The notes below the pieces were generated by a model. That model saw only the letters and a program-made list of their open reading frames with translations. It ran no database searches and was not told the DNA's origin. A stretch of DNA of 64,000 nt from an uncultured Polaribacter sp. GTDB lineage: Bacteria > Bacteroidota > Bacteroidia > Flavobacteriales > Flavobacteriaceae. Of this stretch, positions 56,382-64,000 are shown piece after piece. The translations under genes were made by a program, and so were the position numbers. The stretch is taken from assembly GCA_943846595.1 (NCBI GenBank), contig OX044355.1, positions 2,250,259 through 2,314,258 of the forward strand, written 5' to 3'. The stretch's first letter is position 1, and every line of letters starts with the position of its first letter.

Positions 56382-57112
56382 TGAAACACACATATAAGAT
56401 TGCGGGAATGACTTGCAATAACTGTAAGGCTTCCGTCGAGAAATATTTAAGTAAAATAGACCACGTATCAGAGGTGTCTGTTAATCTTGAAAAAGGTGAG
56501 GCAGAAGTGAAAATGAATAAACATATTTCAACTGATATACTACAAAAAGCATTACCAGAAAAGTATACTTTATCTGAAAAGAAAGAGAAGAATGTGTTTG
56601 CATCTTCAAGTATGTCGGCAATGCCTATGGAAGAAGAAAAAAGTAAATTACAACAGCTAAAACCTTTATTGCTTATCATTTTTTATATAGCAACTGCAAG
56701 TGTATTATTACATTATAAAAATTGGACTTGGAGCGCTTTTATGCTCGACTTTATGGGGTTATTTTACATCGTGTTTAGTTTTTTCAAGATGTTAGATTTA
56801 AAAGGCTTTCCTGAATCCTTTCGTATGTACGACCCTTTAGCTAAACGTGTTCCTTTTTATGGGAAAGTTTATCCATTTATTGAAACAGCTTTAGGACTGA
56901 TGTTTTTATTGCGGTTTGAAATTAATATAGCTTTAATAATTACACTTATAGTATTAGGGATAACAACAATTGGAGTAACAAAAACATTATTGGACAAAAA
57001 ATCAATACGATGTGCGTGTTTAGGTACTGCTTTAAAATTACCTATGACAGAAGCCACTTTTATTGAAAATGCTATTATGATTGTAATGGCGACATTAATG
57101 CTTATAAATTAA
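56381..57112 (+). CDS. HMA domain fused to DoxX/MauE-type membrane protein
   Basis: 243 residues. An N-terminal heavy-metal-associated domain with metal-binding GMTCNNC (residues 9-15), then about four membrane helices (LLLIIFYIATASVLLHY, IVFSFFKMLDLKGF) and a C-terminal CACLG motif. May receive copper from the periplasm or link it to membrane redox. ATG overlaps the TolC stop by 1 nt. Confidence 0.85.
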   Translation: MKHTYKIAGMTCNNCKASVEKYLSKIDHVSEVSVNLEKGEAEVKMNKHISTDILQKALPEKYTLSEKKEKNVFASSSMSAMPMEEEKSKLQQLKPLLLIIFYIATASVLLHYKNWTWSAFMLDFMGLFYIVFSFFKMLDLKGFPESFRMYDPLAKRVPFYGKVYPFIETALGLMFLLRFEINIALIITLIVLGITTIGVTKTLLDKKSIRCACLGTALKLPMTEATFIENAIMIVMATLMLIN

Positions 57113-57118
57113 ATTGTT

Positions 57119-57835
57119 ATGGTAAATAGGCATACTGCGTTAAAAATTAGAAAAACCCACAGGTATTTGGGTCTCTTTTTAGGGATTCAATTCCTGTTTT
57201 GGACTATTAGTGGTTTATACTTTAGTTGGACGAACATCGATGAAATACACGGAGACCAATTTAAAAACTTGAAGTATCAACCCAAAGCATTTAATAGTTT
57301 AATAAGTCCTTCAGAAATGGATGTTCCAAATGGTATAAAGACTATTGAATTAAGAGATATTGATAATGCACCGTACTATTGGATAAATAAAGAGCAATTG
57401 TATAATGCTTTAGATGGAATGCCAAAAAATAGTATTACGCAGAAAGAGGCACTCTATATTGCCAAAAACCATATGAAAAGTGGTTTAGAGGTAGAATCTG
57501 TTGAGCAAATTACGGAAACTGGAAAACACCACGAGTATCGAGAAAAACTACTACCTGCTTATGTTATCTCATATAAAACAGATGAAGCACTAAAAGCATA
57601 CGTTTCTGTAAGCGACGGAAAATTTCAAACCGTAAGACATCGTTCTTGGCGTTGGTTTGATTTTTTATGGATGACACATACCATGGACTATGAAGGCAGA
57701 GACAATTTTAATACCATTGTTTTGAGAGCCTTTTCACTTTTAGGATTGATAACCGTTTTAAGTGGGTTTTTGTTGTGGTACACCTCGTCACCTTCAATTA
57801 GGAAATTATTAAAACGAAAAAAAATAAAGAAATGA
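57119..57835 (+). CDS. PepSY-domain membrane protein
   Basis: 238 residues. N-terminal helix with HRYLGLFLGIQFLFWTISGL, a PepSY-like periplasmic domain (ITQKEALYIAKNHMKSGLEV) and a C-terminal helix (VLRAFSLLGLITVLSGFLLW). Such proteins accompany metal and haem redox systems. Overlaps the CusB start by 4 nt. Confidence 0.82.
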   Translation: MVNRHTALKIRKTHRYLGLFLGIQFLFWTISGLYFSWTNIDEIHGDQFKNLKYQPKAFNSLISPSEMDVPNGIKTIELRDIDNAPYYWINKEQLYNALDGMPKNSITQKEALYIAKNHMKSGLEVESVEQITETGKHHEYREKLLPAYVISYKTDEALKAYVSVSDGKFQTVRHRSWRWFDFLWMTHTMDYEGRDNFNTIVLRAFSLLGLITVLSGFLLWYTSSPSIRKLLKRKKIKK

Positions 57836-59604
57836 AAAAGTATATAGTTTATCTCGGAATATTAGCTGTTGGTCTACTTTTAGGGTGGATACTGTTTGGT
57901 GGCTCACCAAAAGAAGAAACAGACCATAATCACGATGCAGTTACAGAAACCAATCAAATGTGGACCTGTTCAATGCATCCACAGATTATGCAACCAGAAG
58001 CAGGAGATTGCCCTATTTGTGGTATGGATTTAATTCCTGCTGATGGTGTAAGTGATGGTTTATTAGCAGACCAATTCAAATTGACTGAAAACGCAATTGC
58101 TTTAGCTAATATTCAAACATCTATTGTTGGTAAAGGCAATGTTGAAGGCAATACTATCAAATTATCTGGTAAAATTGCTGAAAACGAAGAAGCAAATGCA
58201 GTACAGGTAAGTTATTTCGCTGGAAGAATTGAACGTTTGAATGTGAGTTTTACAGGCGAAGAAGTTCGTAAAGGTCAATTATTGGCAACCATTTATTCGC
58301 CAGAACTCTATGCAGCACAACAAGAATTAATTACAGCAGCATCTTTAAAAGAATCACAACCTGCTTTATACAAAGCAGTCCGTAATAAATTGAAATTATG
58401 GAAGCTCTCTGAAAATCAAATTAATAAGATTGAAGAAACAGGAAAAGTGAAAGAAAACTTTCCTGTGTATGCAACCTTTTCGGGTACTGTTACAGAAAAA
58501 TTAGTAGAGCAAGGCGATTACATTAAACAAGGTCAACCCATATTAAAAATTGCCAATCTCAACACAGTTTGGGGAAATTTTGATGTGTATGAAAATCAGA
58601 TTAACCGCTTTAAAAAAGGACAGGAAGTGATGATAACAACCAATGCCTATCCTAATAAAGAATTTAAAGGTAAAGTTGATTTCATTGACCCAGTTTTAAA
58701 CACCAAAACAAGAACTGTTACCTTGCGTGTTGTTTTAAACAATAAGGACGATGTATTTAAACCAGGAATGTTTGTAATCGCAAATATTGAAGACAGTACA
58801 GCTAAAAATGACGAAGTATTAACAATTCCTTCATCTTCTGTGTTATGGACAGGTGAACGTTCTGTGGTGTACCTTAAAACAAATCCAGACCAAACTATTT
58901 TTGAAATGCGTGAAATTAAATTAGGCAATCAAATTGGTAATGAATATGAAGTTTTAGAAGGATTATTTGTTGGAAATGAAATAGTGACTAACGGTACATT
59001 TACGGTTGATGCAGCAGCACAATTACAAGGCAAAAAGTCTTTGATGAATAAAGATGGTGGTAAAGTAATGACAGGTCACGAGGGTCATTTAGGTATGGAT
59101 AACAATTCACCCAACACAGAAAGTGACCACACTATTATGAATGAGCGTCTGAAAGTATCAGCGAAATTTCAAGAGCAGTTAAAAGCTGTTTTCAATGCGT
59201 ATATCAATTTAAAAGATGCTTTAGTGAAAGAAGACTCAAAAGGCGCTTCTGAAAGTGTAATAAGTTTACTAAACAATTTAACCAGAGTAGATATGAAATT
59301 GTTATCAAACAATAAGGCGCATAATCATTGGATGTCATTAGAAAAGGAAATAAAACCTTCAGCGACCTCAATTTCTGAAACATCCGATATAAAAGCACAA
59401 AGAGACCATTTTAAATATTTATCATCACATCTAATCAATGCTGTTCAATTGTTTGGTGTTAATGAAAAGGTTTATGTGGAATTTTGCCCTATGGCAGATA
59501 ACAACAATGGTGCATATTGGTTGAGCAAAGAAGAAAAAGTAATCAATCCATATTTTGGCAGCGCAATGCTAACCTGTGGAGAAGTAAAACAAGTAATAGA
59601 ATAA
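57832..59604 (+). CDS. cusB: Efflux adaptor CusB with heavy-metal-binding and DUF3347 domains
   Basis: 590 residues. N-terminal anchor (YIVYLGILAVGLLLGWILFG), heavy-metal-binding domain (WTCSMHPQIMQPEAGDCPIC-GMDL), membrane-fusion protein core with lipoyl and barrel parts (GRIERLNVSFTGEEVRKGQL), then a C-terminal DUF3347 domain (AYINLKDALVKEDSKGASE ... VEFCPMADNNNGAYWLSKEE). It links CusA to the outer channel and passes metal to it. The fused DUF3347 is common in Bacteroidota. Confidence 0.92.
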   Translation: MKKYIVYLGILAVGLLLGWILFGGSPKEETDHNHDAVTETNQMWTCSMHPQIMQPEAGDCPICGMDLIPADGVSDGLLADQFKLTENAIALANIQTSIVGKGNVEGNTIKLSGKIAENEEANAVQVSYFAGRIERLNVSFTGEEVRKGQLLATIYSPELYAAQQELITAASLKESQPALYKAVRNKLKLWKLSENQINKIEETGKVKENFPVYATFSGTVTEKLVEQGDYIKQGQPILKIANLNTVWGNFDVYENQINRFKKGQEVMITTNAYPNKEFKGKVDFIDPVLNTKTRTVTLRVVLNNKDDVFKPGMFVIANIEDSTAKNDEVLTIPSSSVLWTGERSVVYLKTNPDQTIFEMREIKLGNQIGNEYEVLEGLFVGNEIVTNGTFTVDAAAQLQGKKSLMNKDGGKVMTGHEGHLGMDNNSPNTESDHTIMNERLKVSAKFQEQLKAVFNAYINLKDALVKEDSKGASESVISLLNNLTRVDMKLLSNNKAHNHWMSLEKEIKPSATSISETSDIKAQRDHFKYLSSHLINAVQLFGVNEKVYVEFCPMADNNNGAYWLSKEEKVINPYFGSAMLTCGEVKQVIE

Positions 59605-59636
59605 TAAATCAAGTAATAACAATTAAATTTTAAACA

Positions 59637-60251
59637 ATGAAAAAAGTAAGATTAACAACAATTATGGTAATGGCATTTATAAGCTTATCAGCAATGTCTT
59701 GTAAAGATGCGAAAACAGAAAACAGTACCAATTCTGAAATGATTACTGAGGAAGACCATTCAAAAATGAACCACGATAATTCCGATGGTCACCACGATGT
59801 GGATAAAAAGGAAATGGCAATGAACGGAGATGGAAATTCCCAAACAATATTAAATGACTATTTCAACTTAAAGGATGCCTTAGTGGCAGATGATAATGCC
59901 AAAGCTAAAGAATTGGGTGCAACCCTCGCAACATCATTAGGAAAGCTTGACATTTCAAAATATACGGATGCTCAGCAATCAGAATTAAAGGACATTATGG
60001 AAGATGCTATCGAGCACGCAGAACATATCAGTGAAAGTGATATTAAACACCAACGCGAACATTTTAAAGTTTTGAGCAAAGATGTTACTGATATGGTAGC
60101 TATTACGGGAACACAAGTGAAACTATACGAGCAATTTTGTCCAATGTATGATGGCGGTACAGCTTGGTTGAGTACAAAGGAAGAAATACGCAATCCATAT
60201 TATGGAAGCCAGATGTTGAAATGTGGTAAAGTACAGCGAGAAATTAACTAA
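59637..60251 (+). CDS. DUF3347 lipoprotein
   Basis: 204 residues. Lipoprotein signal (VMAFISLSAMSC), then a His/Met-rich stretch (EEDHSKMNHDNSDGHHDVDK) suited to copper binding, then DUF3347 (LNDYFNLKDALVADDNAK ... YEQFCPMYDGGTAWLSTKEE). It is a second copy of the domain at the CusB C-terminus. Likely a periplasmic metal-binding partner. Confidence 0.88.
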   Translation: MKKVRLTTIMVMAFISLSAMSCKDAKTENSTNSEMITEEDHSKMNHDNSDGHHDVDKKEMAMNGDGNSQTILNDYFNLKDALVADDNAKAKELGATLATSLGKLDISKYTDAQQSELKDIMEDAIEHAEHISESDIKHQREHFKVLSKDVTDMVAITGTQVKLYEQFCPMYDGGTAWLSTKEEIRNPYYGSQMLKCGKVQREIN

Positions 60252-60707
60252 ATGAAAATTGTAAAAATCATAGCACTGATTTTATTGGTTGGATTTGTGG
60301 GCATACAGTTTGTGCCCACAGACCTCAATCAAAGTGATACTGTGCCAAAAACTGACTTCTTGTTGGTAAACAACACCCAAGAAAACATAAGCGCATTATT
60401 ACAAGAGTCCTGCTATGATTGTCATAGTAATAACACAGAATACCCTTGGTACAATAAGGTACAACCTGTTGCTTGGTTTTTAGAAGACCACATTAATGAA
60501 GGAAAGGAAGAATTGAATTTCAATGAATGGGATGCGTATTCCAACCGAAGAAAAAACAGCAAACTAAAGTCAATAATTAGTCAGGTTAAAGATGATGAGA
60601 TGCCACTAGCATCTTACACCTTGATTCACAAGGATGCTAAGTTGTCCAATTCTGAAAAGACCTTGATTATTGATTATATGAAGAACCTAAAAGAAACATT
60701 AAAATAA
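60252..60707 (+). CDS. Haem-binding domain protein (cytochrome-c-like)
   Basis: 151 residues. N-terminal anchor (IIALILLVGFVGIQFV), a CYDCH haem-c motif in ESCYDCHSNNTEYPWYNKVQ and the family's PVAWFLEDHINEGKEELNF (PF14376). Starts right after the DUF3347 stop. Probably a periplasmic c-type cytochrome-like protein in copper redox. Confidence 0.88.
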   Translation: MKIVKIIALILLVGFVGIQFVPTDLNQSDTVPKTDFLLVNNTQENISALLQESCYDCHSNNTEYPWYNKVQPVAWFLEDHINEGKEELNFNEWDAYSNRRKNSKLKSIISQVKDDEMPLASYTLIHKDAKLSNSEKTLIIDYMKNLKETLK

Positions 60708-60781
60708 TGCCCTGATATGGGAAGGAAATACTGGTTGGTTGGTTAATAGCCCTTCCCATTTCAGGCACTATAAAAAGTATT

Positions 60782-61090
60782 ATGAAACAAACCCTTAACA
60801 TAAAGAATATGGTATGTGACAGATGCAAATCAACTGTATTAAGGGAGTTGGAAGAATTGGGTTGTGACATAAAAACGGTTGAGCTTGGACAAATTGTTCT
60901 AAACAAAAAGACAGGCATCCAAACATTAGAATTAGAAAAAGTGCTGAGCAAACACGGTTTTGAAATCATAAAGGATGAAACAGAAATTTTGATAGAGGAA
61001 ATAAAAATTGCGCTCATAAAAAAAATCGAAAATCAGGACAATGCAAACCTTTCATCTTTTTTGACCAAAAGGTTTAATAATTACTCCTAC
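60782..61090 (+). pseudogene. Truncated AraC-type regulator with HMA-like N-terminus
   Basis: Starts MKQTLNIKNMVCDRCKSTVL and continues LREELEELGC-like sequence with LEKVLSKHGFEIIKDET, then DNANLSSFLTKRFNNYSYT. In flavobacterial copper clusters a regulator of this type continues into an AraC HTH; here that domain is missing and the frame runs into unrelated DNA (KTVRRRINFWKFW). The metal-sensing half survives, the DNA-binding half is lost. Confidence 0.7.
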
Positions 61091-61270
61091 ACTAAAAATA
61101 AAACCGTCCGTAGGCGCATAAATTTCTGGAAATTCTGGATTGTCGTGTGGTGGCAAAACCAAAGGTGAAAACCTACTTTGTCTTCTGTCTGTAAAGTTTT
61201 CAAAATTTACAAAGGTTGTTCCCCATTTGAAATTGCGCATTAAAAGCAATCCCATAGTTATAAAATCCGG
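61052..61270 (-). pseudogene. TonB-dependent receptor C-terminal fragment
   Basis: Minus strand reads SGFYNYGIAFNAQF, one frameshift, KWGTTFVNFENFTDRRQSRF then FPEIYAPTDGFIFSVGVIIK, the typical end of a TonB-dependent receptor (last strands, ENFTD.RQ and YAPTDGF). No plug or barrel start remains. Sits between the AraC fragment and the methyltransferase fragment. Confidence 0.65.
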
Positions 61271-61487
61271 ATACCAACTCCTTGATCATTTCATTCTATC
61301 TGAAGAAAGTTGGCTCAGCAATTACTATAGTCCTTTAGAAAAGGAGCTCGCAACTCTTAAGAAAGATCTTTCCAAAGACGAAGAGACAAAAGAAGTTGTT
61401 CAATCTTACAAAGATGAAATAGAGCTATACAAAAGGTTTAAGGATTACTTTGGGTATGGTTTCTATGTAGCGAGGAAGGTGAATTAA
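61266..61487 (+). pseudogene. SAM-dependent methyltransferase C-terminal fragment
   Basis: Reads GYQLLDHFILSEESWLSNYY, SPLEKELATLKKDLSKDEET and FKDYFGYGFYVARKVN, the end of a class I methyltransferase. The SAM-binding part is missing. Its 5' end meets the receptor fragment at about 61,266-61,270. Confidence 0.6.
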
Positions 61488-61504
61488 GAAATTCTTGGCT
61501 GCAT

Positions 61505-61523
61505 CTTTGAATAATAGGGGGAG
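61505..61523 (+). repeat. 19-bp repeat CTTTGAATAATAGGGGGAG, copy 2
   Basis: Identical to 40,954-40,972 and 61,879-61,897. Lies just after the methyltransferase fragment, so it may mark a recombination edge. Confidence 0.6.
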
Positions 61524-61540
61524 CAACTTATAATGATAAA

Positions 61541-61573
61541 ACCGTTATACTATTGTAGTATAGCGGTTTTTTT
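61541..61573 (+). terminator. Rho-independent terminator before DUF2892 gene
   Basis: ACCGTTATACTA and TAGTATAGCGGT form a 12-bp stem with one G-T pair, followed by a T-tract. Confidence 0.8.
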
Positions 61574-61618
61574 ACTTTAAAATTATTATCTTGCTCTAAA
61601 CCAATAAAATAAATCAAT

Positions 61619-61843
61619 ATGGAAAAAAATGTTTCTAAAGTAAGAGCACATGATGCAATTGTAGGAGTCTTGTATTTAATAAGTGCAGGCTTAACGCTAT
61701 ACACATCCAACTTGAACTTTGTGTGGATCGCGGTAGCAGTTGGCGGACTTCAACTTATAAGTCCAATGACAAAATTCTGCCCGGTTTATTTCATCCTTAA
61801 TAAACTAATGCCAAATACTGACCCTATTCAGAATGGTAAGTAA
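61619..61843 (+). CDS. DUF2892 membrane protein
   Basis: 74 residues with two membrane helices (AIVGVLYLISAGLTLYTS, FVWIAVAVGGLQLISPM) and the FCPVYFILNKLM end of DUF2892/YgaP-like proteins. Often linked with rhodanese or metal-stress genes; role unknown. Confidence 0.8.
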   Translation: MEKNVSKVRAHDAIVGVLYLISAGLTLYTSNLNFVWIAVAVGGLQLISPMTKFCPVYFILNKLMPNTDPIQNGK

Positions 61844-61878
61844 AACTTAAGTCACAAATAGATTTACTTTTGCTGCAA

Positions 61879-61897
61879 CTTTGAATAATAGGGGGAG
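61879..61897 (+). repeat. 19-bp repeat CTTTGAATAATAGGGGGAG, copy 3
   Basis: Same as at 40,954, with longer matching leader on both sides, upstream of the second 177-residue gene. Confidence 0.6.
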
Positions 61898-61954
61898 GGG
61901 AAATCAAAATTCAAACATCTCAATCTCCTTATTTTAATTTCTTAATTTTGACTC

Positions 61955-62488
61955 ATGTCAAGCACTAATTCAAAAGATAAAGACAACCCTTCAAAAAGAA
62001 TAGAATACAGAGGAAAAAATGTCCGAGTTTCAAGAACTGGTGGTGTTTCTGCAACGAAAACATTTAAAGGAGATGGAGTTGGCGCTACTATAAACACTAA
62101 ACACGGACTTCGTCTTCACAAACGATTATTTAAGGGAGCAAGAATGGGTTTCCAAAACGGAAACTTTCAGTTCATTGGAAGATACAATAGTGGTCCTTTT
62201 AACTTTAATGTTTCAAAAAATGGGATTAGTACCTCCCTCAAAAATAAAAGAGGTTCTTATAACATCCTAAAACCGAATTACTCCAGTTTCAAATTAGGAG
62301 GTGTTCAAGTAAGAGGGAAAAACGCTGCTACTTTTCAAATGATCTACATGTTGATCATTCTCTTTGTTAATTTCATTAAAGTATTTTGGCACATTTTCAT
62401 CTCTATTTTGTGGTTTAGTTTTTTATCCATTAAATGGATTGTAGATTTTACAATTGGATTTTTTAAAGGTTTTAGAGAAGTTGACTAA
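61955..62488 (+). CDS. 177-residue membrane protein, element 2 copy
   Basis: Near-identical to 41,030-41,563 (changes such as ETVRV to KNVRV, ISKNGV to VSKNGI). Same DUF4236-like N-terminus and two C-terminal helices. Next to the integrase again, tail to tail. The repeat between elements is about 620 bp including the leader. Confidence 0.8.
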   Translation: MSSTNSKDKDNPSKRIEYRGKNVRVSRTGGVSATKTFKGDGVGATINTKHGLRLHKRLFKGARMGFQNGNFQFIGRYNSGPFNFNVSKNGISTSLKNKRGSYNILKPNYSSFKLGGVQVRGKNAATFQMIYMLIILFVNFIKVFWHIFISILWFSFLSIKWIVDFTIGFFKGFREVD

Positions 62489-62525
62489 CGTTACTGGTAA
62501 CTAAAGCACCTTATAACTTTATAAT

Positions 62526-63815
62526 TTACACATTAAAAAATCCCTGTCTCAGTATATGTCGGGTGCGCTCATCTGATGTGATTCTAATATACTTAAGAAA
62601 TTCCTTTTCAGTTTTATGACCCGAAAAATGCATGATATCTTGAATTGACATTCCTTTTAAGTACATATTGGTACAGAAACTTCTACGTGCAGTATGTGAC
62701 TCCAACATTTCCCACTTTGGACGAATATAGGTTCTTTTTACTCCTCCCTTTGTATCATGACATAAAACATCTTCATTCATATCTAATCTTCTACCAATCA
62801 ACTTGAGATACTTGTTTATCTTTTGGTCTGATAGTTTTGGAGGGGGTTGGTTATTATATCTGTGCATAATTTCTTTTAGTTCCTGTGTGATTGGACAGTT
62901 AACCTTAACACCACTTTTCTTTTGAAGAATTTCAAAAAAATGGACCCCATCCTTTTCTACAATATCAATACCAGATAATCTATTGTAGTCACTAATTCGT
63001 TGTCCAGTATAACAACCCACTAAGAAAATATCTCTTGCCAACTCCATAGTCTTGTCATTTGAAAGATCTAAATCCTTCATCTTACATATTTCATTCTCAC
63101 TTAAATAAATCTTTGTTGGCTCCTCCGTTGGAATTGAAAACAACCTGAAATCTACATCTCCAATTAAACCTCTCCTCTTCCCCTCCAACACAATTGTTTT
63201 TATTGATTTGAAATGTTTTGAAATGGTGTTTAATTTAAACCCTTGTTCAACCTCCAAAAACCTCTTAAAGTCGTTTAAAATAGGTCTTGTGAAAGATGTG
63301 AAATCAATTGATGTTGTGGAATCTGAAAACAATTTAAGTTTCTTTAAGGACTGTTTATATAGTAGTAAAGTAACATTTTCAATACTACCCCTCTTCTCCT
63401 CGATGAACTCATCTGCAAAAACAAAAAAATCATCTTGAATTACTTTTACTTCTGATTCAATATTTCGATTTGTCAACCTATCGAGAATAGATCTTAAAAC
63501 TTCATTATTGACTTCTTTTCCCTCCAATACTAATTCCGAATGATCACGAATGAGTTCATTCTGTAACTTGTCAAGGTACCTATTAACTGTTGCTGAATTA
63601 ATTATAAGACTTCGATTTCTTCTAACCCTTTGTCTTTCAAAATCCCAATCTGCATAACCTACTGATATTCCAATTGAATATCTTAATCTTTGTCGTTTCC
63701 CATAGGAAAACCACAATGAAATTGGACTTTCTTTTCTACTTTGTTTTAATGTCTCTTTGGACTCCTTCAAATTGTACCTTACAGTTCCTAATTGTGGTTT
63801 AATTATTTTCTTCAT
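62526..63815 (-). CDS. Tyrosine recombinase (integrase) of element 2
   Basis: 429 residues, clearly homologous to the element 1 integrase but divergent. Arm-binding domain (SLWFSYGKRQRLRYSIGISV), SAM-like region, catalytic residues in VGCYTGQRISDYNRL, HTARRSFCTNMYLKG and FSGHKTEKEFLKYI. All conserved. Its start is 25 nt before the arm-site block at 63,840, so autoregulation is plausible. Confidence 0.93.
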   Translation of the reverse strand: MKKIIKPQLGTVRYNLKESKETLKQSRKESPISLWFSYGKRQRLRYSIGISVGYADWDFERQRVRRNRSLIINSATVNRYLDKLQNELIRDHSELVLEGKEVNNEVLRSILDRLTNRNIESEVKVIQDDFFVFADEFIEEKRGSIENVTLLLYKQSLKKLKLFSDSTTSIDFTSFTRPILNDFKRFLEVEQGFKLNTISKHFKSIKTIVLEGKRRGLIGDVDFRLFSIPTEEPTKIYLSENEICKMKDLDLSNDKTMELARDIFLVGCYTGQRISDYNRLSGIDIVEKDGVHFFEILQKKSGVKVNCPITQELKEIMHRYNNQPPPKLSDQKINKYLKLIGRRLDMNEDVLCHDTKGGVKRTYIRPKWEMLESHTARRSFCTNMYLKGMSIQDIMHFSGHKTEKEFLKYIRITSDERTRHILRQGFFNV

Positions 63816-63839
63816 ACGGCTAATATACAGCGCATAAAG

Positions 63840-63865
63840 GGTGTGCTCAAAGGTGTGCGCAGTTT
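63840..63865 (+). repeat. Right-end arm-type sites, element 2
   Basis: 26 bp identical to 43,146-43,171, holding GGTGTGCTC and GGTGTGCGC 12 bp apart, upstream of the integrase start. Confidence 0.75.
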
Positions 63866-63984
63866 AGTTATTTGTAGTTTATTTGTCTTTATTTCATTTT
63901 ATGTCTTTATAATAAAAATGATGTTATATCATTAATTTTTAATGATTTAGGTGTTTTTGAGATTAAATGAAATAAAGTAATTTC

Positions 63985-64000
63985 TTCCTGGAGGTACCAC
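63985..64000 (+). repeat. Attachment repeat 3 (cut by window end)
   Basis: TTCCTGGAGGTACCAC, the 16-bp core of the tRNA-Phe 3' end, third copy. The window stops here, so the full repeat, and whether another element or chromosome follows, cannot be seen. Confidence 0.85.

Larger units (their letters stand above)
43090..64000. mobile_element. Integrative element 2 (about 20.9 kb)
   Basis: Bounded by att repeats at 43,074 and 63,985 (window edge). Integrase 62,526-63,815 at the distal end, excisionase-like HTH at the proximal end. Core genes: polymerase-like protein, ParB-methyltransferase, RHH protein, serine recombinase, zincin-like protein. Cargo: copper/silver-type efflux operon. No relaxase or type IV secretion gene seen, so transfer must use other machinery. 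Confidence 0.85.

Noticed and set aside
61140..61487. An intact 115-residue gene
   Set aside because: Its first 40 residues are antisense to a receptor fragment; only the methyltransferase tail is real.
43090..64000. Conjugative element
   Set aside because: No relaxase, coupling protein or type IV secretion gene was found.
1..64000. CRISPR arrays, rRNA operons, insertion sequences
   Set aside because: No regularly spaced repeats, rRNA sequence or transposase genes were seen.

Overview
The window looks like a Flavobacteriia (Bacteroidota) chromosome, probably Flavobacteriaceae. It is AT-rich, has many TAnnTTTG-type -7 promoter boxes, a protein with a type IX secretion C-terminal tail, a long urocanase, and conserved flavobacterial blocks: DUF4293-rho, and coaX - outer-membrane protein - TPR protein - lptC - CNNM - ppiD. 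Genus and species cannot be read from the sequence.

Positions 1-31,930 are ordinary chromosome. They hold a DUF4136 lipoprotein (cut by the window edge), hutU, icmF, a frameshifted lipoprotein gene, ygiQ, a CocE/NonD-type lipoprotein hydrolase, a DMP19 protein, a paraoxonase-like protein, a DUF1684 lipoprotein, a crotonase, crcB, DUF1599, a LOG protein, folP, cdaA, an ABC exporter, truA, a phosphoesterase, the deletion-fused remains of a two-component system, DUF4293, rho, ppiD, a CNNM protein, lptC, a TPR protein, an outer-membrane protein, coaX and tRNA-Phe.

From the 3' end of tRNA-Phe (31,860-31,932) to the end of the window lie two integrative elements in tandem. The tRNA 3' end is repeated at 43,074 and again at 63,985, where the window stops. 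Each interval ends with its own related tyrosine recombinase on the minus strand (41,583-42,884 and 62,526-63,815). Each also carries a near-identical 177-residue membrane protein beside the integrase, and a distinct pair of 12-bp-spaced sites at both ends that look like integrase arm sites. No conjugation genes are visible.

Element 1 (about 11.2 kb) carries a minus-strand group: a T9SS-sorted surface protein, a 55-residue leader-like peptide, a C-type-lectin-like protein, a TlpA-like thioredoxin, an HPr-kinase-like protein and a nucleotidyltransferase. The last about 50 variable codons of the lectin-like protein have the composition expected of the variable region of a diversity-generating retroelement. 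The reverse transcriptase and template repeat are not in the window. An exported flavodoxin lies on the plus strand.

Element 2 (about 20.9 kb) has a tight minus-strand operon: excisionase-like HTH, a small polymerase-like protein with motifs of the single-subunit RNA polymerase/PolA superfamily, a ParB-methyltransferase fusion and, farther upstream, an unknown Zn-ribbon-like protein. It also has a ribbon-helix-helix protein, a zincin-like protein and a serine recombinase. Its cargo (50,878-60,707) is a copper/silver-type efflux operon: HYC_CC_PP, CusA, CusC/TolC, HMA-DoxX, PepSY, CusB, DUF3347 and haem-binding proteins. The cargo is bordered by gene fragments: half of a second polymerase on the left, and pieces of an AraC regulator, a TonB receptor and a methyltransferase on the right. 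This suggests it arrived by recombination between related islands.
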